Shown here: one piece after another, positions 33,108-42,289 of the stretch | Position numbering within the stretch: position 1 is the first letter of the stretch | How the letters are laid out: every line of letters starts with the position of its first letter | From: Salinilacustrithrix sp034522155 | Lineage (GTDB): Bacteria > Actinomycetota > Acidimicrobiia > Acidimicrobiales > Salinilacustritrichaceae | Assembly: GCA_034522155.1 (NCBI GenBank) | Contig: JAXHLP010000005.1 | Span: forward strand, 372,001 to 436,000 | Direction: 5' to 3' | Length of the DNA: 64,000 nucleotides | Position numbers and translations under genes: made by a program | Notes under the pieces: generated by a model | Seen by the model: only the letters and a program-made list of their open reading frames with translations | Told to the model about the DNA's origin: nothing | Database searches by the model: none

Positions 33108-35285
33108 ATGGGACGTGCCATCCGGCTGATCGCGGTGAGCAGCCTCCTCGCAGTGGGGTTCGTGGTGGTACCGCCCCCCGCCGTCGTGTGGGCATCCGAG
33201 CTCGAAACCGAGACGACCGAGGTCGACCTCGACCCGGTCACCGACGTCGAGGCGGAGGCGGCGGAGGCCGAGGTCGAAGCCGCCGACGCGGCGTCGGGCC
33301 AGGGCCCCGATGACGAGGGTCATGACGACCAGGGCCCGGGTGACCAGGGCGCGGATGCCCACGACCACGACCACGAGGGCGCCACCCTCGGTACCGAGGA
33401 CCGGGCGACGGAGCCGTTCACCGCAATCGGGGTGACGACCTCTCGGCGCAGCGACACGCCGGTCCGGGTCCGCGTCGCGGACGGGGAGGGGTGGGGGCCG
33501 TGGCGCCCGCTGCTCCACGTCGAGGACCATTCGCCCGACGGTGACGAGGGCGCCGCCGCGCGTCCGGGCTACACCAGCGAGCCGCTGTTCGTCGGCCGGG
33601 CCGACGCCTACGAGCTCCAGGCGCCGGACGACGCCGGCGAGGTGTCGGTCCACCTGGTGACCGAGGTCGAGCGTCGGCGCCGGGTCGTCGACGGGACCGC
33701 CGAGGCCGACGGCGCTCCGACCATCCGCAGCCGGTCGTCCTGGGGGGCCCGGTCACCCAAGGCCCCACCTGCCGATGCCGGTGAGCTGAAGCTCGCCGTC
33801 GTCCACCACTCGGTCAACAGCAACGGGTACGCCGCGTCGCAGGTCCCGGCCATGCTGCGGTCGATCCAGGCGTATCACATGGACGCGCACGGCTGGAACG
33901 ACATCGCCTACAACTTCGCGGTCGATCGTTACGGCAGCGTGTGGGAGGCCCGCGCCGGCGGCATCGACCGAGCCATCATCGGTGGTCATGCGTTCGGTTT
34001 CAACACCGCGAGCACGGGCGTGGTGGTGCTCGGCGACTACAGCTCCGCGTCGCCGACGGCGGCCTCGCTCAACGCGGTCGAGGACCTGATCGCGTGGAAG
34101 CTGGCCCAGCACCAGACGCCCACGACCGGTTCGGTCACCTACCGGTCCTCGACCGACACCCACTTCGGGCCGGAGGGGACAGCGGTCCGCGTCAACCGGA
34201 TCAGCGGTCACCGCGACGTCCGGACCACGGGCTGTCCGGGAGATGCCCTCTATGCCCACCTCGGTTCCATTCGCCGCGACGTCGCCGCCAAGACACCGGG
34301 GGCCCAGTTCGACGCCGTCGCCGAGATCGTCGAGGCTGATCGATCCGGCGACGGACGCGACGACCTCCTCCTGTACCGACCCGGAGGAGCGAGCGACCGA
34401 TCCCTCATCGGCACCAGCGGTCCCGGCCTCGCCAGCGGCTCGACTGCCATCTCCGGGGGCTACGAGCCGCTGACCGGTGACTTCGACGGCGACGGGCGCG
34501 GCGACGTGTTCTGGTACGCCCCGGGTCCGGCGGCGGACTACGTCTGGTACGGACGACCGGGCGGGGCCCACCGCTCCGTGCGGACCAGGGTCTCGGGCGA
34601 GTACGACCCCTACGTCGGCGACTTCGACGGTGACGGCCGGGACGACATCTTCTGGTACGGCCCCTACGGGGGATCGGATTACGTCTGGTTCGGGCAGACT
34701 TCGGGGTTCGCGGATTCGGCACGGCGCGTCAGCGGTGGCTACGAGGTCCACATCGGCGACTTCGACGGTGACGGCCGGGACGACATCTTCTGGTACGGGC
34801 CGGGGCAGAGCCGGGGTGACTACGTGTGGTACGGCCGCACCAGCCGCTCGTTCCGGTCGGTGCGTACCAGCGTTGCCGGCTACTACCGCGTCCAGGTCGG
34901 CGATTTCACCGGTGACGGCCGGGACGACCTGTTCTGGTACCGGCCCGGTTCGGGGCGTGACTACCTGTGGCCGGGGCGGGCGTCCCGAGGGTTCAGCTCG
35001 ATCATCCGCAGCGTGTCGGGCGTCTACGACCCCGTCGTCGGGGACTTCGACGGCAACGGGTACGACGACATCCTCTGGAACGCCTCGTCGGGTCGTGACT
35101 ACCTGTGGGCACACGAGACGGGTGGGTACACCGACGTGTCCTTCGATCTCGGCGTCGGTCACCGGCTGGTGGCGCTCGACGCCGACGGCAACGGCGACGA
35201 CGAGCTCTTCTCGCTCGACGGTCGCCTGAACGGACGGCTCTGGAACGCCGGGTCGAACGGTTTCACGTCGCGCTCGGTTCCCTGA
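33108..35285 (+). CDS. Secreted N-acetylmuramoyl-L-alanine amidase (PGRP fold) with VCBS/FG-GAP repeats
   Basis: A 725-residue exported protein. After a signal peptide (residues 1-24) comes an acidic, His/Asp-rich low-complexity linker (about 28-100). Residues about 205-400 are a PGRP-type zinc amidase: RSSWGARSP, VVHHSVNSN, AYNFAVDRYGSVWEAR, and the second histidine and cysteine ligands in GHRDV and TGCPGD. The C-terminal 300 residues hold about six FG-GAP/VCBS repeats of the type GDFDGDGRDDIFWYG, calcium-binding beta-propeller blades. It should act on peptidoglycan outside the membrane, remodelling the wall or attacking other cells. Confidence 0.9.
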   Translation: MGRAIRLIAVSSLLAVGFVVVPPPAVVWASELETETTEVDLDPVTDVEAEAAEAEVEAADAASGQGPDDEGHDDQGPGDQGADAHDHDHEGATLGTEDRATEPFTAIGVTTSRRSDTPVRVRVADGEGWGPWRPLLHVEDHSPDGDEGAAARPGYTSEPLFVGRADAYELQAPDDAGEVSVHLVTEVERRRRVVDGTAEADGAPTIRSRSSWGARSPKAPPADAGELKLAVVHHSVNSNGYAASQVPAMLRSIQAYHMDAHGWNDIAYNFAVDRYGSVWEARAGGIDRAIIGGHAFGFNTASTGVVVLGDYSSASPTAASLNAVEDLIAWKLAQHQTPTTGSVTYRSSTDTHFGPEGTAVRVNRISGHRDVRTTGCPGDALYAHLGSIRRDVAAKTPGAQFDAVAEIVEADRSGDGRDDLLLYRPGGASDRSLIGTSGPGLASGSTAISGGYEPLTGDFDGDGRGDVFWYAPGPAADYVWYGRPGGAHRSVRTRVSGEYDPYVGDFDGDGRDDIFWYGPYGGSDYVWFGQTSGFADSARRVSGGYEVHIGDFDGDGRDDIFWYGPGQSRGDYVWYGRTSRSFRSVRTSVAGYYRVQVGDFTGDGRDDLFWYRPGSGRDYLWPGRASRGFSSIIRSVSGVYDPVVGDFDGNGYDDILWNASSGRDYLWAHETGGYTDVSFDLGVGHRLVALDADGNGDDELFSLDGRLNGRLWNAGSNGFTSRSVP
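34330..35200 (+). repeat. Coding tandem repeats (FG-GAP/VCBS blades)
   Basis: About six copies of a roughly 45-55 residue unit with GDFDGDGRDDIFWYGPG as the conserved core, some nearly identical at DNA level (around 34617 and 34756). Inside the amidase gene; recombination-prone. Confidence 0.75.
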
Positions 35286-35366
35286 CGAGTCGGCGAAGTA
35301 CGGGGACCTGCGACAATCGCCCTCTTTCGCGCAGCTCCGAAGTCGTGCCCCGCTGTCGTCAGCCGC

Positions 35367-35372
35367 GATACT
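35367..35372 (+). promoter_or_regulatory. -10 element (GATACT) for serA
   Basis: GATACT followed by eight bases and ATG 35381. The same GCGATACT stands before the ilvB leader, so both amino acid operons use an identical -10 with leaderless spacing. No recognisable -35. Confidence 0.45.
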
Positions 35373-35380
35373 CGAAGCTG

Positions 35381-36946
35381 ATGGCACGAATCCTCGTAAC
35401 CGAAGAGATCGCCGAGTCCGGGCTCGAGAAGCTGCGTGAGGCCGGTCACGACGTCGACATCCGTCTCGAGGTCAGCCCCGAGGAGCTCCTCGAGGTGGTG
35501 CCGGGCGCGCATGCATTGATCATCCGGTCGGCCACCACGGTGACCCGAGAGGTGCTCGAGGCCGGCACCGACCTGATCGTGGTGGGACGAGCCGGCATCG
35601 GGCTCGACAACGTCGACACCGAAGCCGCCACCGAGCGTGGCGTCATGGTCGTCAACGCCCCGCAGTCGAACACGCTGTCCACGGCCGAGCACACGATGGC
35701 GATGCTGCTCTCCCAGGCCCGCAACATCCCGGTGGCCAACGCTGCCCTCAAGGCCGGCCGATGGGAACGCAAGCAGTGGACCGGCGTCGAGCTCGCCGAC
35801 AAGACGCTCGGCATCATCGGCTTCGGCCGCATCGGCACGCTGGTCGCCCAGCGGGCCAGCGCGTTCGGGATGAAGCTCATCGCCTACGACCCCTTCATCG
35901 CCGAGGAGCGGGCCCAGCGGCTCAACGTCGAGGTCGTCGACCTCGACACCCTCGCCCAGCGGGCCGACTTCGTGACCCTCCACCTGGTCAAGACCCCGGA
36001 AACGATCGGCATGCTCGGCAAGGAGTTCTTCGCCAAGGCCAAGCCCGGGCTCCGCATCGTGAACGTCGCCCGGGGTGGGATCATCGACGAGACCGCTCTG
36101 GCCGAAGCCGTCCGTGAGGGCAAGGTCGGCGGCGCGGCGATCGACGTGTTCGAGACCGAACCCACCACCGAGTCGCCGCTGTTCGAGCTCGACGAGGTCG
36201 TCGTCACCCCGCACCTCGGCGCGTCCACCCACGAAGCCCAGGACAAGGCCGGCCAGACCATCGCCGACATGGTCGGCCTGGCCATGGCCGGCGACTTCGT
36301 GCCCTACGCGGTCAACGTCGCGGCCGCCGAGGCGTCGGAGACGATCAAGCCCTTCATCCCGCTGGCCGAGCGACTGGGTGCCCTCTTCGTGTCGCTGAAC
36401 GGTGGTGTGCCCGGAACGCTCGACATCACCTATGCCGGCGAGATCGGCGACTACGACACCCGCATCCTCACCCTGTCGGTGCTCAAGGGAGCCTTCGCCG
36501 GAGTCAGCGAGGAGCCGGTCAGCTACGTCAACGCACCGATGCTGGCCAAGGAGCGGGGAATCGAGGTGCGTGACACGTCGTCATCCACCCCCCACGACTA
36601 CGTGAACCTGATCACCATCAGCGGCGGTGAACACGCCATCGGCGGCTCCGTCGTGGGTGCCCGCGGCGAGCCGGCCATCGTGCGGATCGACGACCACACG
36701 GTCGATGTGCCCCCCGCCGATCACATGCTGGTGGTGCGCAACGACGACCGCCCCGGCATGATCGCCGTGGTGGCGCGTGCGCTGGCCGATGCCGGTGTCA
36801 ACATCGACGACATGCACCTCGGCCGATCCACCCGCAGCGGTGACGCGTCGTTGATGGTGCTGGCCACTTCGCCTGCGGTGCCCCGTGAGGTCGCCGACGG
36901 GCTCCGGGACACCGACGGTATCGAGACCGTCCACGTCTTGCGCTGA
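35381..36946 (+). CDS. serA: D-3-phosphoglycerate dehydrogenase
   Basis: A 521-residue enzyme, first step of phosphorylated serine synthesis. It has the dinucleotide motif GIIGFGRIGTLVAQR, the catalytic Arg-Glu-His set in NVARGGIIDETAL, DVFETEP and PHLGAST, the intervening allosteric substrate-binding domain, and a C-terminal ACT domain (MLVVRNDDRPGMIAVVARALADAGVNI) for serine feedback. This long form is the one found in mycobacteria. Standing alone with a leaderless promoter; followed by the second copy of the palindromic repeat. Confidence 0.97.
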   Translation: MARILVTEEIAESGLEKLREAGHDVDIRLEVSPEELLEVVPGAHALIIRSATTVTREVLEAGTDLIVVGRAGIGLDNVDTEAATERGVMVVNAPQSNTLSTAEHTMAMLLSQARNIPVANAALKAGRWERKQWTGVELADKTLGIIGFGRIGTLVAQRASAFGMKLIAYDPFIAEERAQRLNVEVVDLDTLAQRADFVTLHLVKTPETIGMLGKEFFAKAKPGLRIVNVARGGIIDETALAEAVREGKVGGAAIDVFETEPTTESPLFELDEVVVTPHLGASTHEAQDKAGQTIADMVGLAMAGDFVPYAVNVAAAEASETIKPFIPLAERLGALFVSLNGGVPGTLDITYAGEIGDYDTRILTLSVLKGAFAGVSEEPVSYVNAPMLAKERGIEVRDTSSSTPHDYVNLITISGGEHAIGGSVVGARGEPAIVRIDDHTVDVPPADHMLVVRNDDRPGMIAVVARALADAGVNIDDMHLGRSTRSGDASLMVLATSPAVPREVADGLRDTDGIETVHVLR

Positions 36947-36969
36947 GCGCCGCTCCGCGCTCCGCGGGG

Positions 36970-37014
36970 GAGCTCGTCGCTTCCGGAGTTGCTCGGCAGG
37001 GCCTGGCAACTCCC
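36970..37014 (+). repeat. Palindromic repeat element, copy 2 (after serA)
   Basis: GGAGTTGC (36985-36992), a 13-base loop, GCAACTCC (37006-37013). Homologous over about 44 bases to 23731-23774. Lies between the convergent ends of serA and the sunset-domain gene, where a bidirectional terminator would be useful, but without a T-tract. Confidence 0.6.
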
Positions 37015-37029
37015 GTCTGTGAAGCCCCG

Positions 37030-37401
37030 TTAGCGTTTGGCGGCGCGGAGGCCGTCGGCCTCGGCGGCGGCGGCGTCTCGGTAGCACCGGTCGGGCGTGG
37101 TGCGCTCGTAGTTGAGCTGGCCCGGCGAATGGAAGATCTTCGAGCGCATCTTGGCCTTGACGGGATACCCGTCCGGACAGCCACCCGCTGCGGTGGGGTC
37201 GACCCAGCTGGATCCGTCGGAGACCGGGACCCCGGCCGGCTCGGACGGCTCGGACGGCGTGGTCACCGGCGGCCACGGCTCGCCCGAGGGCGACGGGGGC
37301 GTCGGCAGGGGGTCGCGCTTGGTCGTCAACGCCCGGGCCACGGCCACCGCGGCAGCCACGACGACGGTGAGGGTCACGAATCGAACGACACGTCGGGTCA
37401 C
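37030..37401 (-). CDS. Membrane-anchored protein with C-terminal sunset-like domain
   Basis: A 123-residue protein with one N-terminal helix (VTLTVVVAAAVAVARAL), a Pro/Ser-rich linker and a C-terminal segment CPDGYPVKAKMRSKIFHSPGQLNYERTTPDRCY ending AAAAEADGLRAAKR. This pattern (Cys, IYHxPG, Tyr, Cys, then alanine-rich helix) matches small sunset-type domains of actinobacterial and other proteins; function unknown. GTG 37401 overlaps the stop of the upstream epimerase-like gene (GTGA), so they form one operon. Confidence 0.75.
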   Translation of the reverse strand: MTRRVVRFVTLTVVVAAAVAVARALTTKRDPLPTPPSPSGEPWPPVTTPSEPSEPAGVPVSDGSSWVDPTAAGGCPDGYPVKAKMRSKIFHSPGQLNYERTTPDRCYRDAAAAEADGLRAAKR

Positions 37402-38876
37402 GAGGAGGACACTACCTGCAAGCTCCGGCTCCGCTCGATGATGGCGTCCGCGAGCCGGCGGAAGATCAGGCCGTGGAACGGAGCGACCGCGTACCAGTAG
37501 ATGCGGCCGAACAGCCCGCGAGGGACGAAGATCGCCCGCTGGGTCAGAACCGTCCGCTGACGATCGTCCGTCTCGATCGTCCATTCGAGCCATGCCTCGC
37601 CCGGGAGCCGCATCTCGGCTCGGAGTCGGAGCAGGCGGGGCGGCTCGGTGAGCTCGACCCGCCAGAAGTCGAGCGCGTCGCCCGCCCGCAGATGATCGGG
37701 GTCGCGCCGACCGCGGCGCATGCCGGGACCGCCCACGAGCTTGTCGGCGACGCCGCGCACCGACCACAGCAGGTCGGCGACGAACCAGCCGCGTTCCCCA
37801 CCGATGCCGGACACCGTCTCGTGGACGGCGTCGGGCCCGACATCGTCGGCGGTGACCGTCTGCACGTCCATGAAGATCGTCCCACCGGCCCAGTCCGGGT
37901 CCGATGGCAGCGGATCGGCGGCGGTGGACCCGGGGAGGGCGGCATCGGACCAGCGGGTGTTGACCTCGAGGTCCTCGATGCGGCGCAACGCGACCTCGAC
38001 CGCCCGCCGGAAGGCCAGGGGCGGGGTGTCCGGAAACAGGTCGACGGACCGGTCCCGCACCACCACCTCGTTGACCAGGCTCTCGACCAGCGGCGTCGCC
38101 AGGTCCTGGGGCAGCGGTGTCACCAGCCCCACCCACCGGCTCGAGAGCGTCGGCGTGAGGACCGGGACCGGGATGATCGTGCGGCGGCGGAGACCGGCGA
38201 CCTCGGCGTAGGCGTGCATCATCCCGCGGTAGGTGAGGACGTCGGGCCCGCCGATCTCGACCACCCGGCCCACGACGTCGTCGCGGGAGAGGACGGTGAC
38301 CAGCGCGTGCAGCACGTCGCGGATCGCGATCGGTTGCACCCGGGTGTCGACCCAGCGGGGCGTGACCATCACGGGCAGCACCTCGACCAGGTGCCGCAGC
38401 ATCTCGAAGCTCGCCGAGCCCGAGCCGATGATCACGGCGGCTCGCAGCTCGGTCACCGGCACGGAGCCGGACGCGAGGACCTGGCCGACCTCGTGGCGGC
38501 TCGCCAGGTGGGGCGACAGGTCGTCGGTGTCGTCGCCCAGTCCACCGAGGTACACGATGCGCGCCATCGTCGGTGTCGCGTCGGCAGCCTCGGCGAACAC
38601 CTCCGCGTGGCGCCGGTCGTGGGCGGCGAAGTCGTCGCCCCCGCCCATCGAGTGCACGAGGAAGTAGGCGGCGTCGCAGCCCTGCATGGCCTGGCGCACC
38701 GTCGCCGGATCGCCGATGTCGCCCTGGACCAGCTCCACCTGGGTCGCCCACGGCACGTCGGCCAGCTTGGCGGGGGTCCGCACCAGACAGCGGACGGCGT
38801 AGCCGGCGTCGATCAGCGAGGGGACGAGTCGCCCGCCGATGTAGCCGGTGGCACCGGTGACCAGGATGGTTCGCAT
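37398..38876 (-). CDS. NAD(P)-binding epimerase-like protein with DUF2867-type C-terminus
   Basis: A 492-residue protein. Residues 1-280 are an atypical short-chain dehydrogenase/NmrA-like Rossmann domain (ILVTGATGYIGGRLVPSLIDAGY, then VHSMGGGDDF and VYLGGLG). Residues about 320-485 form a DUF2867-like domain (FWRVELTEPPRLLRLRAEMRLPGEAWLEW and FHGLIFRRLADAIIERS). The combination is common in actinobacteria and has no firmly established reaction. ATG 38876, preceded by AGGAAGG. Coupled by overlap to the sunset-domain gene. Confidence 0.87.
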   Translation of the reverse strand: MRTILVTGATGYIGGRLVPSLIDAGYAVRCLVRTPAKLADVPWATQVELVQGDIGDPATVRQAMQGCDAAYFLVHSMGGGDDFAAHDRRHAEVFAEAADATPTMARIVYLGGLGDDTDDLSPHLASRHEVGQVLASGSVPVTELRAAVIIGSGSASFEMLRHLVEVLPVMVTPRWVDTRVQPIAIRDVLHALVTVLSRDDVVGRVVEIGGPDVLTYRGMMHAYAEVAGLRRRTIIPVPVLTPTLSSRWVGLVTPLPQDLATPLVESLVNEVVVRDRSVDLFPDTPPLAFRRAVEVALRRIEDLEVNTRWSDAALPGSTAADPLPSDPDWAGGTIFMDVQTVTADDVGPDAVHETVSGIGGERGWFVADLLWSVRGVADKLVGGPGMRRGRRDPDHLRAGDALDFWRVELTEPPRLLRLRAEMRLPGEAWLEWTIETDDRQRTVLTQRAIFVPRGLFGRIYWYAVAPFHGLIFRRLADAIIERSRSLQVVSSS

Positions 38877-38947
38877 GAGACCTTCCTACCCGAATCCGCT
38901 CCGATCGCCGCGCGGCACGACAGCGGGTGGCGTGGAAGGATCTCCGA

Positions 38948-40414
38948 GTGCGGCCGGCTGTGGTGAGACGTCTCCGTGCGGGTGCGGTCCTGGCGATCGT
39001 CGTGGTGGCCGTCGCGTCGTGCTCGTCGACCGACGCCGGAACCGACCGGGCCGAGGCCGGGTCGAGCACGACCACCCCCGCCACGACCACGTCGGCCCCC
39101 GCGCCGGACGGCGTGGCCGGCGCCGACGGCGTGGGTGATCCGTACTACCCCCAGCTCGGCAACGGCGGCTACGACGTCGCCGGCTACGACCTGCTGATCG
39201 ACTGGGATGCCGACGCCGCGACGATCGACGCCACCGCCACCATCGAGCTCACGCCCGACGAGGCGCTCGACACCTTCAATCTCGACCTCGTCGGTCTCGC
39301 CGTCGACGGTGTGACCGTCGACGGCGCCGATGCCCCCTTCGAGCGGGCCGGCCGGGAGCTGACGATCGACCCGGAACCCGTGCTGCTGGCCGGCGAGGCC
39401 GTGTCCGTCGTCGTCGACTACGGGGGAGCGCCGGAACCGATCCAGGTGGGGACCGACGTGTTCCGGGTCGGCTGGCACACCGACGGTCGGGACGCGTACG
39501 TGGTGTCCGAACCCGCGGGCGCCGCCAGCTGGTTCCCGGCCAACGACCATCCGACCGACAAGGCGCGCTTCCGGTTCGAGGTGACGGTGCCGGCCGACCT
39601 CGGGGTGATCGCCAACGGGGTTCGCCGGTCCGTGACCGAGGATGCCGGGCGCGCCACGTTCGTGTACGAGTCCGACCGCCCCATGGCCACCTATCTGGCG
39701 TCGGTGGTGATCGGGGACCTGGCCTTCGACGAGTCGACGGCGGCCGGGTTACCGCTGCGCAGCGCCTATCCCCACCGCCTCGCCGATGCAGCACGGCGGG
39801 ACTTCGGCCGGGTGGAGGAGATGCTGGTCGCGTTCCAGGAGCGGTTCGGTCCCTACCCGTTCGACGTGTACGGGCACGTGGTCGTCGACGAGCAGCTCGG
39901 CTTCGCGCTCGAGAACCAGACGGTGTCACTGTTCGGCACCGATCTCGTCACCGGCGGCGCGAGGATCGACTCGCTCGTGGCCCACGAGCTGGCCCACCAG
40001 TGGTACGGCAACGCGGTCAGCCCGGCGACGTGGAAGGACATCTGGCTGAACGAGGGGTTCGCCACCTACGCGGAGTGGGTGTGGGCCGAGGTGTCGGGCG
40101 AGCGGAGCATCGCCGAGTCGGCCGCCGCCGCGCACGGCCGCGCCGACTTCGGTGTGCCGCCGGGAGATCCCGGTCCCGAGGAGCTCTTCCAGCGGACCGT
40201 GTACGTCCGAGGGGGGCTGGCGTTGTACGCGCTGTCGGTCCAGATCGGCCAGGAGACCTTCGACGAGCTGCTGCGAGCGTGGGTCGAACGTCACGGCGGC
40301 GGGGTCGCGTCCACCGCTGACTTGCAGGCGCTGGCCGAGGAGCTGTCCGGACAGGACCTCGAGGTGTTCTTCGCCGACTGGGTCTACGGCTCGTCACTGC
40401 CGCCGCTGCCCTGA
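38948..40414 (+). CDS. M1 family zinc metallopeptidase, lipoprotein
   Basis: A 488-residue aminopeptidase N-like enzyme. The signal ends AIVVVAVASC, a lipobox, so the mature protein is probably lipid-anchored outside the membrane; a Thr/Ser/Pro-rich tether follows. His346, Glu347, His350 and Glu369 form HExxH-18x-E (VAHELAHQWYGN to LNEGF). An exopeptidase GxMEN-like segment is replaced by GFALENQ, close to the family pattern. Short relative to full APN because the C-terminal helical domain is missing. Its last 31 bases overlap the convergent antiporter gene. Confidence 0.9.
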   Translation: MRPAVVRRLRAGAVLAIVVVAVASCSSTDAGTDRAEAGSSTTTPATTTSAPAPDGVAGADGVGDPYYPQLGNGGYDVAGYDLLIDWDADAATIDATATIELTPDEALDTFNLDLVGLAVDGVTVDGADAPFERAGRELTIDPEPVLLAGEAVSVVVDYGGAPEPIQVGTDVFRVGWHTDGRDAYVVSEPAGAASWFPANDHPTDKARFRFEVTVPADLGVIANGVRRSVTEDAGRATFVYESDRPMATYLASVVIGDLAFDESTAAGLPLRSAYPHRLADAARRDFGRVEEMLVAFQERFGPYPFDVYGHVVVDEQLGFALENQTVSLFGTDLVTGGARIDSLVAHELAHQWYGNAVSPATWKDIWLNEGFATYAEWVWAEVSGERSIAESAAAAHGRADFGVPPGDPGPEELFQRTVYVRGGLALYALSVQIGQETFDELLRAWVERHGGGVASTADLQALAEELSGQDLEVFFADWVYGSSLPPLP

Positions 40415-42237
40415 TCGGCACCGACAGCGTCCTCACCGATGGCCGCCGGTGGCACGAGCAGGACCCGCACTGCACCCTCCGACGGTGGCCGATCAGCACG
40501 TGACGTGAGCACCGCCGGGCCGTCCTCGTCGATGGCCAGTATGGGGATGGCGTCGTCGAGCCGGTCGGCGTCGAAGGTGTCGGCGTCGACAGCCACGAAG
40601 CGCCAGTCGCGGGCAATCCGATGCTCGAGCACGATCTGGGTGGTGTCACGGCCGAACGGGCGTCGAGCGATGACCCCGGCGCGAGCGGACTCGGCCGACT
40701 CGTCCTCGTCGTCGGAGCGGGGCAGGTAGTACACGTTCGCCCGGCCGATGGTCTCGGCGGCCCGCTCGATGCAGAACGTGTTCAGTTCCTGGAAGCGTGA
40801 CACGGCCACCGCGACGCGGATCCCGATGCTGTCCATGGCGAGCAGGAGGTCCTCGGAGTCGAGCCGTCCCTGGTAGGTGAGGACGCCGCGCTCGCTGGCG
40901 GCGCGGGCCTCGAGGGGGTCGGTGGTGATGACCAGGGCCGGGATCTCGTGGTCGGACAGGTGCTCGGCGAGGTCGATCGCCCAGCTGGGCCCGCCGATGA
41001 ACGCCACGCCACGCGGGTCGGGTCGAGCGACGCGGAAGCGCTTGGCCCCCACCCGCGCGGCCACCGCGGAGAAGACGACGGTGGCGACGATGACGATGAA
41101 GGTGACCGGTACGAGTGCCTCGACCGGCTGGCCGGCCTCGGCCAGCTCGAGCGCGAACAGCGCCGACACCGACGCCGCGACGATCCCGCGCGGAGACAGA
41201 CAGGTCAGGTACGCGCGCTCGACGAAGCTGAGGCCGGAGCCGACGGTGCTCAGGTACACGGCGGCGGGGCGGGCCACGACGATGAGCACCACGGCCAGTG
41301 CCACCGACTCCGGGAGGTACTCGGCGAGCTGGTCGAGGTCGACCCGGGCGCCGAGGATGATGAACAGCCCGGCGAGGATGAGCGAGCCGAGGTTCTCCTC
41401 GAATTCGCGGATGTGGGCGATGGGCGCCCAGCGCTGGTTCGCGAGCGCCACGCCCATGACCGTCGTGGCGAACAAGCCCGCCTCGGGGCGTACCACGTCG
41501 GCGCTCGCGAAGGCCGCGACCACCATCGCCAACGTGAACGGGTTGTGGAGGTGGTCGGGGACCCAGTGCCGGCTGAACAGGAACGTGAGGACGAGCGCGG
41601 CGACCAGACCGCTGCCGACGCCCGCGCCCGTCGTCGTCAGGACCCGCTCGACCGCCGCGCCCGGCCCCTCGTTGCCGATGACCGCGTCGAGGACGACGAT
41701 CGCCAGGGTGGCGCCGATGGGGTCGATGAAGATGCCCTCCCAACGCAGGATGCTGTTCACCGGCTCGCGCACCCGGGCGAACCGGAGCAGTGGGAGCACG
41801 ACGGTGGGCCCTGACACGACCAGGATCGCCCCGAGCAGGACGGCGGTGCTGGGTTCGTCGACGTCGATGAGCATGAACGCCGCCAGGCCGCCGATGATCC
41901 AGGTGACGAGCACACCGATGGTCACCAGCCGGATGATCGGCCCCCGCCCGTGACTGTCGAGCTCGCGCCACCGCAGGCCGAGGCCCCCCTCGAACAGGAG
42001 GATCCCCACCGCCAGTGACACGGCGGGGAACAGCAGGTCGCCGAGGAGGTTGTCGGGCTCGACGATCTCGAGCACCGGGCCGGCGACCACGCCGCCCAGC
42101 AGCAGCCCCAGCACGGAGGGCACCCGGAGCCGGCTCGCGAGCAGTTGCGCACCGACGCCGAAGACGACGATGGCGGCGAGCCCGACCCCGAGATCGGTCT
42201 CGGAGGCAGCGAGGATCATTCCCGGGGGCGGGACCAT
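40384..42237 (-). CDS. CPA-type cation/proton antiporter with TrkA-N regulatory domain
   Basis: A 617-residue protein. Residues about 15-410 contain 12-13 membrane helices with LLLGGVVAGPVL, GILLFEGGLGL and the FIDPIGATLAI motif containing the acidic and Asp residues typical of cation/proton antiporters. Residues 415-530 form a Rossmann-like TrkA-N domain (VAFIGGPSWAIDLAEHLSDHEIPALVIT), and an acidic tail follows. Likely exports Na+ or K+ for H+, with nucleotide or redox gating. Complements ectoine synthesis and MscL in salt handling (inference). ATG 42237 has GGAG five bases upstream; ATG 42219 is an alternative. Confidence 0.88.
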   Translation of the reverse strand: MVPPPGMILAASETDLGVGLAAIVVFGVGAQLLASRLRVPSVLGLLLGGVVAGPVLEIVEPDNLLGDLLFPAVSLAVGILLFEGGLGLRWRELDSHGRGPIIRLVTIGVLVTWIIGGLAAFMLIDVDEPSTAVLLGAILVVSGPTVVLPLLRFARVREPVNSILRWEGIFIDPIGATLAIVVLDAVIGNEGPGAAVERVLTTTGAGVGSGLVAALVLTFLFSRHWVPDHLHNPFTLAMVVAAFASADVVRPEAGLFATTVMGVALANQRWAPIAHIREFEENLGSLILAGLFIILGARVDLDQLAEYLPESVALAVVLIVVARPAAVYLSTVGSGLSFVERAYLTCLSPRGIVAASVSALFALELAEAGQPVEALVPVTFIVIVATVVFSAVAARVGAKRFRVARPDPRGVAFIGGPSWAIDLAEHLSDHEIPALVITTDPLEARAASERGVLTYQGRLDSEDLLLAMDSIGIRVAVAVSRFQELNTFCIERAAETIGRANVYYLPRSDDEDESAESARAGVIARRPFGRDTTQIVLEHRIARDWRFVAVDADTFDADRLDDAIPILAIDEDGPAVLTSRADRPPSEGAVRVLLVPPAAIGEDAVGADQGSGGSDEP

Positions 42238-42289
42238 GTGCTCCAGAGGTTAGGAGCACATGGATTGCCGAGTGAACCGCGTCGGGTGG

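Noticed and set aside
34330..35200. Repeated units first considered as a CRISPR-like array
   Set aside because: Repeats are in frame, encode GDFDGDGRDD blades, and have no palindromic repeats with unique spacers.
37030..39090. A long minus-strand open frame (686 codons)
   Set aside because: The frame overlaps the epimerase-like gene and gives arginine-rich nonsense; only its last 123 codons (sunset-domain protein) are real.
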